Source: Mnemiopsis leidyi
Taxonomy: Eukaryota > Ctenophora > Tentaculata > Lobata > Bolinopsidae
Direction: 5' to 3'
Assembly: GCA_000226015.1 (NCBI GenBank)
Contig: JH153555.1
Location: forward strand, 225,996 to 272,280
Length of the DNA stretch: 46,285 nucleotides
Part shown: positions 1 to 11,558 of the stretch, in pieces
How the letters are laid out: each line of letters starts with the position of its first letter
How positions within the stretch are numbered: position 1 is the stretch's first letter
Made by a program: the position numbers and the translations under genes
The notes under the pieces: model-generated
What the model was told of the DNA's origin: nothing
The model's input: the letters and a program-made list of their open reading frames with translations, nothing else
Database searches by the model: none

Positions 1-1315
1 ACTGTTTGACCAAACTCTTCACCTCTCCGTACCCCGGTCCGAAAGTTACAACCCAACCTACTTCAAATTTCTTTGACTCATGTTCCTTGTTTCTGTAGGT
101 CAAATCTCTAGATTTACAAATTACATCATTTCTTACGGAATTTAGCAGTTCCGTGGGGTAATCAGATTTACTTAAAAAAGTTGACAAAAAAAGTTGATTT
201 TTTTAAAAAATTTTTATCAGAAATTTACAAAATCAGAAGAAAAATTTCCAAGTAAAAATTCTGATTCAGAAATCTGATGAAATACTGTGTTTTCACTGAC
301 TTTCAAAAATTTTCAAAAATTACTGCAAATTAAAATACCAAAAATCAAAGTTTTTTGACATGAAGTAGGGGGGAGTTCCGACTGTGATGATGTCATTATG
401 TTAATTTACCTCTGATATTTAGGGGGGGGGGGGTTTGTCATGATGATGATCATGATGACGGAGGGGGGGGGGGTAAAAATTACCGACAAATTTGCTGACG
501 TCATATATTAACGACCCCTTAAATTGACGACTCTTAGATATCTGATTTAACATTTTCACATTTAATATTGTGGGTGATGCAAACTAAACATCTGCACGGG
601 GCAAGGATATTGCATGGCCCGATAAGGCTTGGATACGGTTTTGGTCAAAAGGACTCTCGTTGTTAGCCTGTTATTGGACTGCTTCTAATAACCAGGTTCA
701 GTGTCCTACAGAACTTCGATTTTCTTATTAAATGAGTTGAAAAATATATCCTAATTTCTGCTTATTTGCAATTTCTGTTACTGTAATTCAGGGTTATACG
801 TTTGTCCTTAACATTCCTCTGGTCGCATCACGAATATCTTGAATTTTCACATGAATCGTGCCAAACTTTCTTTCAAGATATTGGTGTTGAGTAGACGCAG
901 TATAGTATGTGCTCAGTACTGTCCGATTACACGTATCTGATGTAAAAGAGGCATTTTCTTGTATCTTATTTCACCAGTTTGCACATCCTATTGATTTAAA
1001 TTACGTTTCAGCTTGAGGTTCACCTTCATTATATGCCTCTATAAAAAGTTCGCTACCTATTTTAGACTACCCTGATTTACGGTCAAAGTATGCGTTTTAA
1101 TTGCGGGGTGCACTTGCAGCTGTTAATCAGATGCGTGAGCGATTTTTATAAGCTGTCGGGGCCATTTTTGAGCAGGCTACACTAGGATCCTGAGGTTAAC
1201 TTAGGGCACTGTCCCAAGTCCCACTTATATCAACCTCAGCACTTATAACAACCTCAGTTAGAATGCAAGGGATGTTCTGTGACTTAGATCTATCAGTTAT
1301 CAGCTTCCAGGTTTT
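1..1315. other. No gene recognised
   Basis: No open frame in this AT-rich stretch resembles a known protein or has splice-site and codon structure like the genes further right. Apart from two poly-G runs near 422-473, I see only homopolymer-rich, low-complexity DNA. Confidence 0.6.
422..473. repeat. Paired poly-G runs around a TGATGATGATCATGATGA core
   Basis: A run of 12 G (422-433) and a run of about 11 G (463-473) flank about 29 bases containing a TGATGATGATCATGATGA segment that is nearly self-complementary. This is simple-sequence DNA; the G runs could form G-quadruplex structures. No function is shown. Confidence 0.7.
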
Positions 1316-1456
1316 ACCATAGTAATAGTCATAGTAATAGTGATAGTTATATAACCTCTGGTATGATATGCATGAGACGAGTTAGTGAGCTTGAGTGTAG
1401 GGATCTTGTTTTACATTGGATATATACAATTGAAGAAAGCGGTTTTCGTGCTGCCA

Positions 1457-2815
1457 TTAAATTTTATCACCATGGCTTTGCATTTTGCAAAAGATGTCTT
1501 GAAGTCTAGATTTTTGGCACTTAAGGGATGGGGCCATCGTTATAGATTCACAGAATGTTGGAGAAGTGCTAAGGTAGTTCCATAGTTTTGGACCATTATA
1601 GCAGAAGTTGTCTTGGTAATGATTGAAAGAGAGAGATGGCTGAAAGAATCGATTGTTGCGATGGTTGGTAGAATCGAGTTTAAGTAATTTGCATAGGTAT
1701 TTTGGTTCTTGTAACCGGATAATTTTTGCTAGGTGTAGTAAAGTCATATAGTTGTAAAGGTTATATACAGACAAAATTCAGTTTAAGCCTTTCACTGAAG
1801 GGTAGAAGGCCGATCCCATCGATCATTCTTGTGAAAGACCTTTGTATGCTTAAAGTGCCATGATGGATTTACAGTTTCCGTGAGACGCTGGCAGGTTACA
1901 AACCTGAACTGCAAACTCGATATGTGGCCTTATCAAAGATTTCTAAACATTCAACATGATAAATTTGTTTCGGGATATCCACCCGATCGCTGCTTTTGCC
2001 TTGTTTATTCTTTACTGCCTGAGATGTGGATGTACAACTTTTGATCACATGACGTGATAACTCCTAGAATTAGATCTTTTTCGGCCTTCACAACAGGTAA
2101 GATTTCACCATTCATGAGAAAGTTTACTTGACGATTCTCTTAACCGATAATCGATATGCATGACTTTACATTTTCCATCTTTGACGTTAAAGGATAGAAG
2201 CCACTCTTCTTCCCAACTGTTCAATTCATCTACATCGTCTTGTGCAGTGGAGTGTCGACTGCAACTTGTCAGTAGCTTTAGGTCGTCAGCAAATAGGGAA
2301 GTGAAGCTTTCTATTCTGCCCGGGAGGTCATTGATAAAGATCTGGAATAAAGGGGGCCTAACACAGTGTCCTGCGGGACACCCGATGGGCCTTCAAAGGG
2401 TCTTGAATGCGTCTCACTGATTCTCACAGTAAGGCTCCGCTTTGAGAGGAAATCCTTTACTGTTGAAATTTTCTCCGTTATAACATAAGCTTTTATTTTA
2501 TTCAGGAGCCGTTGATGTGGGACGGACTCAAAGCCTTTTGAAAATCCAAGTACAGAACATCTACACATTCGCCTTTTGCAAGGATGTCTTATATTCTGTC
2601 CATACATTCCAGAAGGTTCGATTCCCAAGATTTACCAGGCAAGAAGCCGTGCTGATCCTCCGTTATAAGCAATGACATGAAATCCAACTTATGGTTTCGT
2701 ATAAGTTTCTCATAAATCTTTGAAAGGATGCAGGTGAGGCTAATTGGTCGGTAGTTGCTGGCTCAGGACTTTCCTCCATTTTTATGGATCCTTTTTATGG
2801 ATTGCGGTAAAACTC
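1457..2815 (-). mobile_element. Decayed non-LTR retrotransposon (LINE), reverse transcriptase part
   Basis: Read on the minus strand, three frames together carry the order expected of a LINE reverse transcriptase. Near 2750 there is a YRPISLT-like motif, then a QHGF-like motif, then a VPHQRLL segment near 2490-2510 and a SGVPQ-T-LGPL segment near 2350-2380. The catalytic FADD box is at about 2282-2293. A segment like KAKAAIGWISRN near 1960-1995 and a C-terminal tail (1457-1774) ending in APSLKCQKSRL follow. Frameshifts and stop codons break the frame repeatedly and the 5' part is missing, so it is dead. A TAGTAATAG-type simple repeat at about 1316-1355 lies beyond the 3' end and may be its tail. 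The motif style is that of CR1/jockey-like elements; the exact clade is not resolved. Confidence 0.85.
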
Positions 2816-3073
2816 GCTTATTAAGAAATTATTTTGACTATGATAAAGTAAATGAAAAGTCTTTGATGAACATTTCTTTAAACTCTCTCGAACTCATTCA
2901 CTTAAAGCTGCGCCATCGACTCTCTGTTACCGGACTGTTGCGTGCTATTGCAGCACCTCAGCTATCATTTGCCTGCTCAAATTCGATAGAATTCTACGAA
3001 TTGAATATTCCATACAGGTACGACCACAAGTTTGAAAAACGATTTGTGGTCATGCTGGTTCAGGGCCATTTGT

Positions 3074-3215
3074 TTATCGCGGTAAATTGTGCAAAATTTC
3101 GCGGTGCCGCGACAAGCCAGAATCCAGAATTTCGGGGCAGTTTCGCGGCAAAAGTTGCTTATTTAGCGACAAAAATTGCTTATTTCGCGGCAGTAACGCG
3201 AAAAAAATCTCGACA
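3074..3215. repeat. CGCGACAA/TTTCGCGGCA-rich degenerate repeat, copy 1
   Basis: Short motifs such as CGCGACAA, TTTCGCGGCA and TTGCTTATTTMGCGRCA recur irregularly. A similar CGCGACAAAT-rich block occurs at 4110-4215, best matched on the opposite strand. It looks like internally repetitive mobile or satellite DNA. The open frames on both strands are side effects. Confidence 0.5.
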
Positions 3216-3549
3216 AATTCTAGTCTTTCTGTTAAGTTTTTCATGTGTTTAACAATCACAAGTTACCCATTCGCATGATTTGGGTGATGTGATACGATCA
3301 AGTAATAGTTCAACCAACTGATCATATCTTGTCATCAGAGGATCAGATACCAGCTATAACGAGCTCAGATACTCCAATTCGAATGTGTCATGTTGAGAAA
3401 GACTCAAGAAAAAATCGCATTATCAACATGATAACAAAACTTTTTAAGGCTATCTTACTATTTATCATCAGTATCATTTTACACACAAATATTTACAGAG
3501 GTAAAGTTTTAACTTCCACCCCCAGATCTACTACTTTCCCCGGTGTCCC

Positions 3550-3609
3550 CAGCTAACTCCCGACCTCAGCTAACTCCAGACCTCAGCTAACTCCCGACCT
3601 CAGTTACCT
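3550..3609. repeat. 17-bp tandem repeat
   Basis: Three near-identical copies of CAGCTAACTCCCGACCT start at 3550, 3567 and 3584 and differ at one base. A partial fourth copy follows. Confidence 0.9.
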
Positions 3610-3930
3610 CAGTAGTTTGACAATGTGACTGTCTGGAAACAGTGTTCTTTCGGAATTGATCCATCACTAAGTTACACAGACGACGAAACAGCTTACCCCC
3701 GTCGGCATAAAACAACTTGTTCCCTAACTCAGCAACTCAAACAGCCGCAGTGACCTATTAGATTCAGGCCTCTTATCAGCATTGCAAATAAAGATGCGAT
3801 CCATGACATACAATCAGTTAAAAGTTACACAGGCATTTAAATCATTGTACGTTATTAGATTCAGATGATTTGCAAGTATTTGTACTAGGCTACGTAAAAT
3901 CCGATTATCCGACACAAGACCCCAACTATT

Positions 3931-4087
3931 ACGTTTGGTCAAATTTTGTTATGTTTGGTCAGATTTTCTAACGTTTGGTCAAATTTTATAACGATTGGTC
4001 AAATTTTGTAACGATTGGTCAAATTTTGTAACGTTTTGTCAAATTTTATAACGTTTTGTCCAATTTTGTAACATTCGGTCAAATTCC
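3931..4087. repeat. 20-bp tandem repeat, eight copies
   Basis: The unit is close to ACGTTTGGTCAAATTTTGTA and repeats every 20 bases at 3931, 3951, 3971, 3991, 4011, 4031, 4051 and 4071. Substitutions occur but there are no indels. It runs directly into the CGCGACAA-rich block at 4110. Confidence 0.95.
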
Positions 4088-4109
4088 AAAAATCGAAATT
4101 TTTGCTTGT

Positions 4110-4215
4110 ACGAAGACATGAAATTTTGCGATTTGTCGCGGGAAAGAGATTGTATCGCGATATGTCGCGGAAAATTTTGAAATTTCGCCATTTGTCGCGG
4201 AAAAATACAAATTTC
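4110..4215. repeat. CGCGACAA-rich degenerate repeat, copy 2
   Basis: TTTGTCGCGGRAA-like units recur about every 30-35 bases. The block is related, best on the opposite strand, to that at 3074-3215. It sits next to the 20-bp tandem array and may be part of the same element. Confidence 0.5.
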
Positions 4216-5397
4216 ACGATTTCGTCACAACCGCAATCCGGATAAACAAATGGCTATGTGCTGGTTTTAGGTGCAGTTTTAGTCATGTAGAGTTAGTTAG
4301 TGGCTAACCATTCTCTGCACCTGCATTCTCATTTCTTAAAATTGTTTGAACTAGTTGCTGAGACTTGTATCGTCACATAGATAAATAATCAATCACGAAA
4401 AGTGCACCTGCTTTAGTAAGTGAGTAATGTTGTGTTAACCGGTCCTGCTATGGATAATTAAGTTGGAAATTTGTCTGCTGAACTTTTCCAAATAAAATGA
4501 TAAAACCAATTTTAATCGATTAAGGATGGTTTTTTGGGGCCACAAATCCTTGCATGTCATGTAGCAACGTTTCTCGGCAATGATTTTTAATACTCATTTG
4601 TCGATCGCTATCACGATTGATACAAAAGAGCATTATCATTGCAGAAAACAATATGTTGTCATCTGTTGTACTTGAGGATTCTAAGTCAGAACAACTTCTG
4701 CCCAGTTCCAGCTGCTTAGCCCAACTAAAAGCTGCTTGCTTACTAGGGTACCGTCTACACTCTACAGTGCACAAGTTTGGTACCTGCACCGTGACATATG
4801 ACACCTACTGTCAAGCTGATGTTTAGAGTAAACGTCCCCGTCGTCAAATATGTTATAAGTGTGGATATTGATATTAGGGTATTGTTTCCGTATCAGGATC
4901 AGTCCCGTTATTAGGGGCAAATATTCTTTCTATTTAGTCTCCCTTATAATTCTTCAGTGCTAGCCACGGGGCTTACTACAGACTACATGCAGACTACATA
5001 CTTTTTTAATTTACATGTACATCACCCCATAAATGTATTAGTGACAAAAGTCCGCTTCATCCATCGAAATACAGCGATAATCATGATTATGATCTTAAGT
5101 CGGATGAATTCGCTTTTTGAATTTATTATCTTATCTGAATATTGTACGCGTTATTATGCACCAAAGATCGCCATTAATCAATTCTTCCACCTGCTGTCTT
5201 ATCTAATTGACCATTACTGGTTTTCGATCCTTCCTCCAAGTCTAGGTCCTCAATAAGTACATATTTTTAGATCTTGCACCATAAGTGATGTTGGAACTCA
5301 AGTTTCAATGGTTACTGACTCAGAAAACCGCAGTTTTACTGGCACTATACGTTCTTCAAAAAAGTGAAAAGTTATTGTATTCGTCTAATTTTTCTTA

Positions 5398-5424
5398 CAG
5401 TCAAATCTATCACCAGACACCACC
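5398..5424 (+). promoter_or_regulatory. Probable 3' splice site and 5' leader of the GPCR
   Basis: A pyrimidine-rich stretch ends in TTTTTCTTACAG at 5400, 24 bases before the GPCR start codon. It fits the end of an intron in the 5' untranslated region. The leader then ends in CACCATGG, a strong animal start context. Confidence 0.55.
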
Positions 5425-6321
5425 ATGGCTGACGGCTTTGAGACTCCAGACGCAATCAGATATTTTCTGGCAGTCTGGTCCTTTCTGTCTGCTGTTATTT
5501 CGCTTTTCGGGAACGCAGTCGTCCTGATAGCATCCAGAAAGTTCGGAGCATTCGAACTGGACAAGTTGTCAGTCGGAGTGATAGACAACCTGGCAGTAGC
5601 AGACCTAGGGTACACCCTGGTGGGGGTGGTTCCCACTATCGGAGCTCTAATTGCCGATCGCTGGGTGTATGGCCGTCAGTTCTGTGTCGTCAACAAAGTC
5701 CTGACCAACATCTTCTACACGATGATGACCCTGCTGGTCTCCCTGCTGAGTGTCAGTAAGTTGACCTGCCTCCTCTTCCCGTTCCAAGCTCGAACCAGAA
5801 GGAGCCGAACGGCGGTCCTCCTTGTCTCTCTCATCTGGGTCATAGTGATTACTTACAGTGTCGTCACCATTGTCGTCAGTAATCCTGACGTGTACTACAA
5901 CACTGTCTCCTTCCAGTGCTGGGTGAACTACAAACACCAGATACCTTTCGGGACGATCCTGGTCGGGTGGGGTATCCTCATGAACGTTATCATCATCATC
6001 ACCACAGCTTGGCTCCTGGTTGAGGTCAAGAAGGTATCCACTTCGCCGGGTCTCAAAAAGGGCGGGATCGCAATCGTGGCCGTCTCTGTGATCTTTACCA
6101 TCGCCACACTCCCGGCCGCAATTGTCATGATCCTGAAAATGGTACGCGTACCGTTTGGAGAAGTGACCGGCGCTGTGTGCAACATTTCTTCAGCATACAT
6201 TTTCTATATCAGCAACTTCTTCAATCCCTTCGTCTACTACTTCTCAATCAGGAGCTTTAAACGTTTTGTGGATAACAAGTTGTTTAGGATGGACGCCTCT
6301 CCTTCGGATAACTCTTCATGA
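5425..6321 (+). CDS. Rhodopsin-class G protein-coupled receptor, intronless coding region
   Basis: A 298-residue frame with seven hydrophobic segments, typical of a class A receptor in the plasma membrane. Family marks are N30 in TM1 (GNAVV), D60 in TM2 (NLAVAD), W80 before TM3, C87 at the top of TM3 with C165 in extracellular loop 2 as the likely disulfide, P230 in TM6 (ATLP) and NPFVY at 267-271 ending TM7. The DRY box at the end of TM3 is replaced by SKL (111-113) and the TM6 CWxP motif is absent. The C-tail is short (about 25 residues). The start is chosen for its strong context and the acceptor at 5400. The ligand cannot be predicted. The composition is richer in GC than the flanks, as expected for real coding DNA. 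It lies on the same strand as MYCBPAP and just upstream of its first recognised exon. Confidence 0.93.
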   Translation: MADGFETPDAIRYFLAVWSFLSAVISLFGNAVVLIASRKFGAFELDKLSVGVIDNLAVADLGYTLVGVVPTIGALIADRWVYGRQFCVVNKVLTNIFYTMMTLLVSLLSVSKLTCLLFPFQARTRRSRTAVLLVSLIWVIVITYSVVTIVVSNPDVYYNTVSFQCWVNYKHQIPFGTILVGWGILMNVIIIITTAWLLVEVKKVSTSPGLKKGGIAIVAVSVIFTIATLPAAIVMILKMVRVPFGEVTGAVCNISSAYIFYISNFFNPFVYYFSIRSFKRFVDNKLFRMDASPSDNSS

Positions 6322-7205
6322 AGCTTCAAAACCCACAACCACAGCTACTTCCTGACTGTCGTTTCAGAACAGAATTCAGAAGTTAGATGTATTTCAATTG
6401 TGAACCTATGCAGATCTTATTGACTGATGATGATAGTGACTATTTGTGCCTGTATATTTGAACTAGACTTAATGTTCATTGTGTGCTTGCGTTTAATTTC
6501 ATTTCCGCGACTCTCATTCAATTTCATGAATTTGTGGATGTGATTGTTAAGATACAGCTTTATTTGTTATTTGTCTTATTTTTGAAACAGTATGTCAAAT
6601 CTACAATTATATGTTACCTGGTTAACTTTGAAAAGCAATGTTTTTTGCTAGTTTTCGAAGTGCGTTTTTAATTTCTTCCTTTTCTTTCTCAACACGTTCC
6701 GTTCCCAGGAAAGACCCTGGTGATTTTCTGAAAAATCGGACTTAATTCTGCGTAATTTCTATTTAACTATCTTTGAACTACTACTCTATGAGCAATTCCA
6801 GCGATCTCGCTTGATAAATCTTCAAATGGTAAAATTATTTCAAAAGAATGATAGGGAATTCATGCGCATTTTCTTAAGTGTGCTTCCGGAATTCTTAGTG
6901 ACAGAATTCCGACCGGAGGAATTCCTTATGGTTGAGTTTCGATTATTTATTTCGTTATTCGAAATTCCGGTGGTCTTATCCAAAATTGAAAGGTGCGTTG
7001 ATCAATACCGGCTACATAAGCTTAGCCGTATATTCATTTCTGTTGACTAGAGACCTGTTAATCGTTGTGATGAAAATTTCACTTGTGAGTCACGATGCTC
7101 TCTCTCGGATAAGAATTTTCCCGTTCATAGCGGTTTTTCGATCTGAAAATGTTATTTTGATATAATATGCTATTTCTGGACCACATGTGATCAAATTTCT
7201 TGCAG
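6322..7205. other. GPCR 3' flank and intron before the first MYCBPAP exon
   Basis: AT-rich. I found no clear AATAAA for the receptor and no exon for the part of MYCBPAP that should precede 7206. Small open frames (for example 6811-7050) have no family resemblance. Confidence 0.5.
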
Positions 7206-10200
7206 GTGTGATACTGCCAGACGAGGAACTCAGTATTCCTCTGATATTCCTGAGCAAACAAGCTGGAATATACTCCGAATCTTGGCAGTTGATAACAAAA
7301 CCGATACTGAACAATGGGACTCCTATTATTGTTACACTGAAAGGTATCGCTTTGAAGAGGGATGTCTATAAAGCAGAGAAGGCAAATATCGAGGTAGGGA
7401 ACTAAACGTTCTGATAAATTTTAAAACTAAGATATGAAAAACTGTTTTAAGATTTCGTATCATGATTAGAAATATCTCAATATCAAAAAACTCGTGACGA
7501 AACTAAAAGAGTATTTTTGTAGGAATTGTTGGAGAAGAGGCAGACCCAGTACAACATAAAGCTGCTGGTGGATGAGTTAGTGAGGGGAGTACACAGTCCC
7601 CCGCCCCCTACACCACCCCCTCCCCCTGGCCCTGACATCTCTCAGAGATTCTCCCGCAAGAACCCATATCTTCATTACCAGGTCTGTCAAATTAATCTCT
7701 ATCATAATTTTGTATTGTGTAGTGTTTTCAAACAGAAAGTGTTCGCATTATAAATTATTGCGAACACTTATGACTAGAGTTTTGCCCAGACAACGTACAA
7801 GATTATCAACCCGGGCGTCTTAGAAAATCGTCTAAATGCGCATCAAAAACAAAATCAGGAAGCAAGTTACAACGAATCCAGCAGTCCGACCAACACGCAT
7901 GATCCCTATCTACAACTAAAAGCAGAACTAACAGCAACAAACATATTTCAGTGATTATGATTATGAATCTACGACTACATTCAAATGACGCAAGCCTTAC
8001 CGACATCTTCGTTTCAGAGTGACTATTACAGCCAAGCGGAGGAAATGTGGCGAAGTGTTGTTGGAGAGGAGGGTAAACTCAGAATTTGGGACGAAACTTT
8101 ACTATCTTTGAGAGAGGTAAACTGAAACGAAGTCCTGCTTCAGAGGGCACAGTTAAATTGTCATATCAGATTCATATCAGATAAACAGACTCACGGCATA
8201 GAGACTGTTTTATTCTTCTGTTCACAAGACTTTCTTCCAATTGTGAGGCGTGGCTAACTAAAATTAAGACTTAAGCGTGTTATTGATGGCTAGCTGCCTA
8301 GCAAGTTGATTATGTTAAGGTCAGGAATGACAAGCTTGTAACTGCCTCTGTTCAGGAGATCCTGAAGCTGCCGGACGAAGAGCAAGCTGAGAAGATGGAA
8401 GAGTTCAACTCTCTGCGAGATAAACTGACACAACCGCGGGTCAAACCGTTATCGGAAGAAAGTTACGATCTGTGGTGAGAGAATGTCTCTAAGATAATTC
8501 CGAGCATTGGCTCATCGGTGATCGGATGTTCCCAAATTGCCATCCGACTAATTATTAGTTTTTTACCTGTTTCTAAGCCTCTATCACTTATATTGCGATT
8601 ATATTAATTGCTCTAGTTTTACTAAAGCTGTTCTACCTCTCAAATTGTAATTTTAGTCACTGCTCGAGTTTTGTAAAATTCGTTCTATCTCAGTTATGGC
8701 TGTTTAAGAGCAGCAATTGACCAGCTCGAGGACGAGGACAAGGCCCTCAGGACCCAAATGGCATTGCCCGAACGGGTTCATATTGAGGAACCTCCACCGG
8801 CAGAGATCGACGCCACTTCTGAGAAAACAGGTAGGTAGGATTCTGGACGTGATCGTCTGATGAACTGTAGGTTTAGGGTACCCACTATCTGTACCAATTG
8901 CTCGTAGAAAAGAGCCAAAGAACTCATTATCTCAATCAAAACATTTAGTTGTCAAGTTAATGGACAAAATTTATTTTCATCCAAAAAATTTTAGTTACTT
9001 CGGATTCTCGTGCCGGGATGAGAGATTGTAAGTATGGCAGTACTAAAAAATGTGGAGTTGAACAGTGAAACTTGTTTTGTTCTGTTGCTATCAGTATCTG
9101 TCGATGTAGCTACTAGCGAGCTTAGCTGAAATATAATCACTGTTAATTTACCTAATTTGTAGTATACGCACATGAACGATTGTTTAAACAGAGGCTGTAC
9201 TTCTATGCCATCTTAAACTTCGAATTGCCCACAATTTTCGATCATTGAGTAATATAAGTATGTACTACTTCCGCCTTCTAAAACTCACCTTATAATTAAT
9301 CTTTCATAGATGCAGAAGCACCGTTGAAGCACAAATCTTTTCCTTCATAATAATATAATTACTATCTATTGTCTGTTTTGCTATATTCATTCTCTCAAGC
9401 TCACTGCAGGATACATACATCTTACGACACCACAGCTCATATCATGAAAGCACGATAGATAAACAATAAACATTCTACTCGATCCAAAAGAAACTCGTAC
9501 TTTATATGCTCTTTTAACATTCTTACTCATTTAACTTAAGTTCTTTGTCTGGCTTTGGGTCGCATTTTGATATATTTACAGTTGGTGATGATATTCGTTG
9601 AAAACTCTAAAAAAACCTTTTACAAATTATTAAATCTTACGCGGGTCGCGGCCGAGGATATTCGGAAAGATCAGTTATGGTAACGTTTTGCGCTGTACAT
9701 TGAAATTCGATAATTACTGGAAATTTTGTATTTCTGTCTAACCAAGTGTAGCATCAGCATTGATCTCTCCAGCCCCGGACAGCAAAAAAGCTAAGAAAGA
9801 TGGAGACAAGAAGAAAGATACGAAACCCGGTAGCAAGGTTAGTTATTGCCGTCATTATTTGTGTCCATGAACTCTCGCAGCCTCAAATTTTTACATTATT
9901 ACTTTCTAACGAAATTACATTCCTTAAATGCACAATCCAAATTTTGTTATTTCAAGTCAGATATGCATTTAATATAATTTCAATAATATTTCAAAGTCGA
10001 GCCAGATTTCCTCAAGTCATAGAGTATTCTTCTCACTTTTGTAGTTTTCTAAAGGTAAAACCCCAGCGAACTCAGGCCGAGAGTAAACCCCGAGTAGTAA
10101 GCAAAGGCAGCAAGAAGTCTGACCAGCAGCTCGTGCCTGATGAAGAGGAACAGATCGAAAAGAAAGAGGTAACCAAAACTTGGAACTTAAGTATTTCCTG

Positions 10201-10867
10201 TTTTTTTTCAGTTTGTTAGTCTTAATTTTGAAGAAAAATGTAATTTTGGAGAGGAATCACAAATTTTGACTAATCTTGAAAACAGTGCTTTCCAGCTTCT
10301 GATTGGTTAACATTTGTGCCATCTCTGCCTTCCTTGAAAACCCTCTCCTGACTTCTATAGTAATATTGTTACTAATAATATTCTTTACATTTATAGTTTC
10401 AATTCAACTTCGACATAAATCAATTCAACTTCAAGAAACTAAAACCAGAAATCTTCTTACAATTATCATTCCAATTACAGTGGGAGGAAATAACTGATCC
10501 TGTTCTGAAAAAGAAGTATCAAGAAAAGCTCACCATTCTTGTAAGTGCATGTCAACTAATGATCTTAGATTTCTGAAGAAGATAGCTCTCTTTGTTTACT
10601 CAAATTTCGGAGAACTAGAACAGTTAGGAAAGAAATCCTCACTTGTTCAGCAATACGGATGCGATTCTTCGATAATGCCCCTGGCCCCATTGAACTTTCT
10701 AAATAGTTAGACATGAGTTAAATAGTGCTATTTATTCAATAATATCTTGACTAAATTCAAACTGCTGTTTCCTAAAAACCTCTCTATTTCAGACTCACAA
10801 CCTGCTGACTCAGTGCATCGACCACATAGCCCTTGCATTGGAGGAGCAAATTGGCAAATCTTTTTAA
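7206..10867 (+). CDS. MYCBPAP: MYCBP-associated protein, C-terminal part (5' exons not seen)
   Basis: Nine exons with GT-AG borders and matching phases: 7206-7393, 7523-7681, 8018-8116, 8356-8474, 8694-8830, 9752-9837, 10055-10168, 10481-10540, 10793-10867 (TAA). They encode about 345 residues. The first begins GVILPDEE and continues GIYSESWQ, matching from memory the end of the immunoglobulin-like (ASH-type) region of MYCBPAP, whose human form has GVILPG and GIFREHWEF. Next comes a KLLVDELVRGVHSP segment, a proline run and KNPYLHYQ, also family marks. Then come acidic helices, a lysine-rich linker (exon 9752) and a conserved C-terminal helix ending QIGKSF. The human protein is about 950 residues, so over half is missing. 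The first exon enters in phase 2 and is therefore internal. The 9752 exon has two in-frame acceptors six bases apart (9752 or 9758). MYCBPAP is linked to sperm and cilia in mammals; a similar role here is inference. Confidence 0.82.
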
Positions 10868-11061
10868 GAGACTTTACCAATAATACGGGACTGTTTCAAC
10901 TATGAACTAATCTGGATAAGAATTGATGACAACCTTGTTCAAAGGAACTGTTTCAATACGGTTAACTGGTAGTGATGGAACCATTGCATAGATTATAGCA
11001 AATTGTTGATAGCCATAGACACTGTATTATTGTATAAACGAAATATGAACACAAAATGTAA

Positions 11062-11067
11062 ATTAAA
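11062..11067 (+). terminator. Probable MYCBPAP polyadenylation signal ATTAAA
   Basis: ATTAAA lies about 195 bases after the MYCBPAP stop codon, with TGTA motifs shortly upstream and a T-rich stretch after it. It is the second most common animal poly(A) hexamer. Position is the main support. Confidence 0.5.
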
Positions 11068-11124
11068 GATTTATTTCATTTTCAAATAATTTCTTAAGGG
11101 CTCCTCTTTTCTCAACAACTTCTT

Positions 11125-11528
11125 TTGTCGCGGTGATACCCGACTCACGCAGCTATCGTTTCGTTAGAACGTTAGACGGATATCATCTCGTCAACAACTT
11201 CTTCAAGTCTATCGTTCTAATTAAATTATCAGCGTGTTTGATTATAATACTATAATAAGAGCTGGATTTCTATGTGCATCTTATAAGTATTTATATGGAC
11301 AGAAACAGTGGATCCAAGATCGTAACGCTTCCAGTTTACTTTAACAGTTGGACATGAGTCGATAAAATTTGATTTATTCATTATTCAAAGTCGTAATCAT
11401 TTGTTATTTATGAAAAATAAAATATTAAGTACACATTTTTACATTGTAAATGAGAATCGTCAATTGTGATTGACGAGATGATATCCGTCTAACGTTCAGC
11501 TGCGTGAGTCGGGTATCGTCGCGACAAC
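11125..11528. mobile_element. MITE-like element with ~58-bp terminal inverted repeats
   Basis: The left arm (11125-11194) starts TTGTCGCGGTGATACCCGAC and ends GATATCATCTCGTCAA. The right arm (11470-11528) is its reverse complement with few changes; the left arm carries an extra ~12 bases after CGCAGCT. The ~275-bp interior is AT-rich and non-coding. This is the form of a non-autonomous DNA transposon. I cannot name the superfamily, and no clear target-site duplication was confirmed. Confidence 0.75.
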
Positions 11529-11558
11529 AATTGTGACAATACATATTAAATATATATG

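Larger units (their letters stand above)
2816..5400. other. Intergenic or intronic stretch with repeats, no gene recognised
   Basis: Apart from the tandem repeats listed separately, I see no coding exon. The longest open frame here (2755-3252) runs through the LINE edge and a CGCG-rich repeat and has no recognisable protein character. If the GPCR lies inside a MYCBPAP intron, this stretch would be intronic too. Confidence 0.5.

Noticed and set aside
2755..3252. 165-codon open frame
   Set aside because: It spans the edge of the LINE and a CGCG-rich repeat, lacks any family resemblance, and the opposite strand is equally open in the repeat part.
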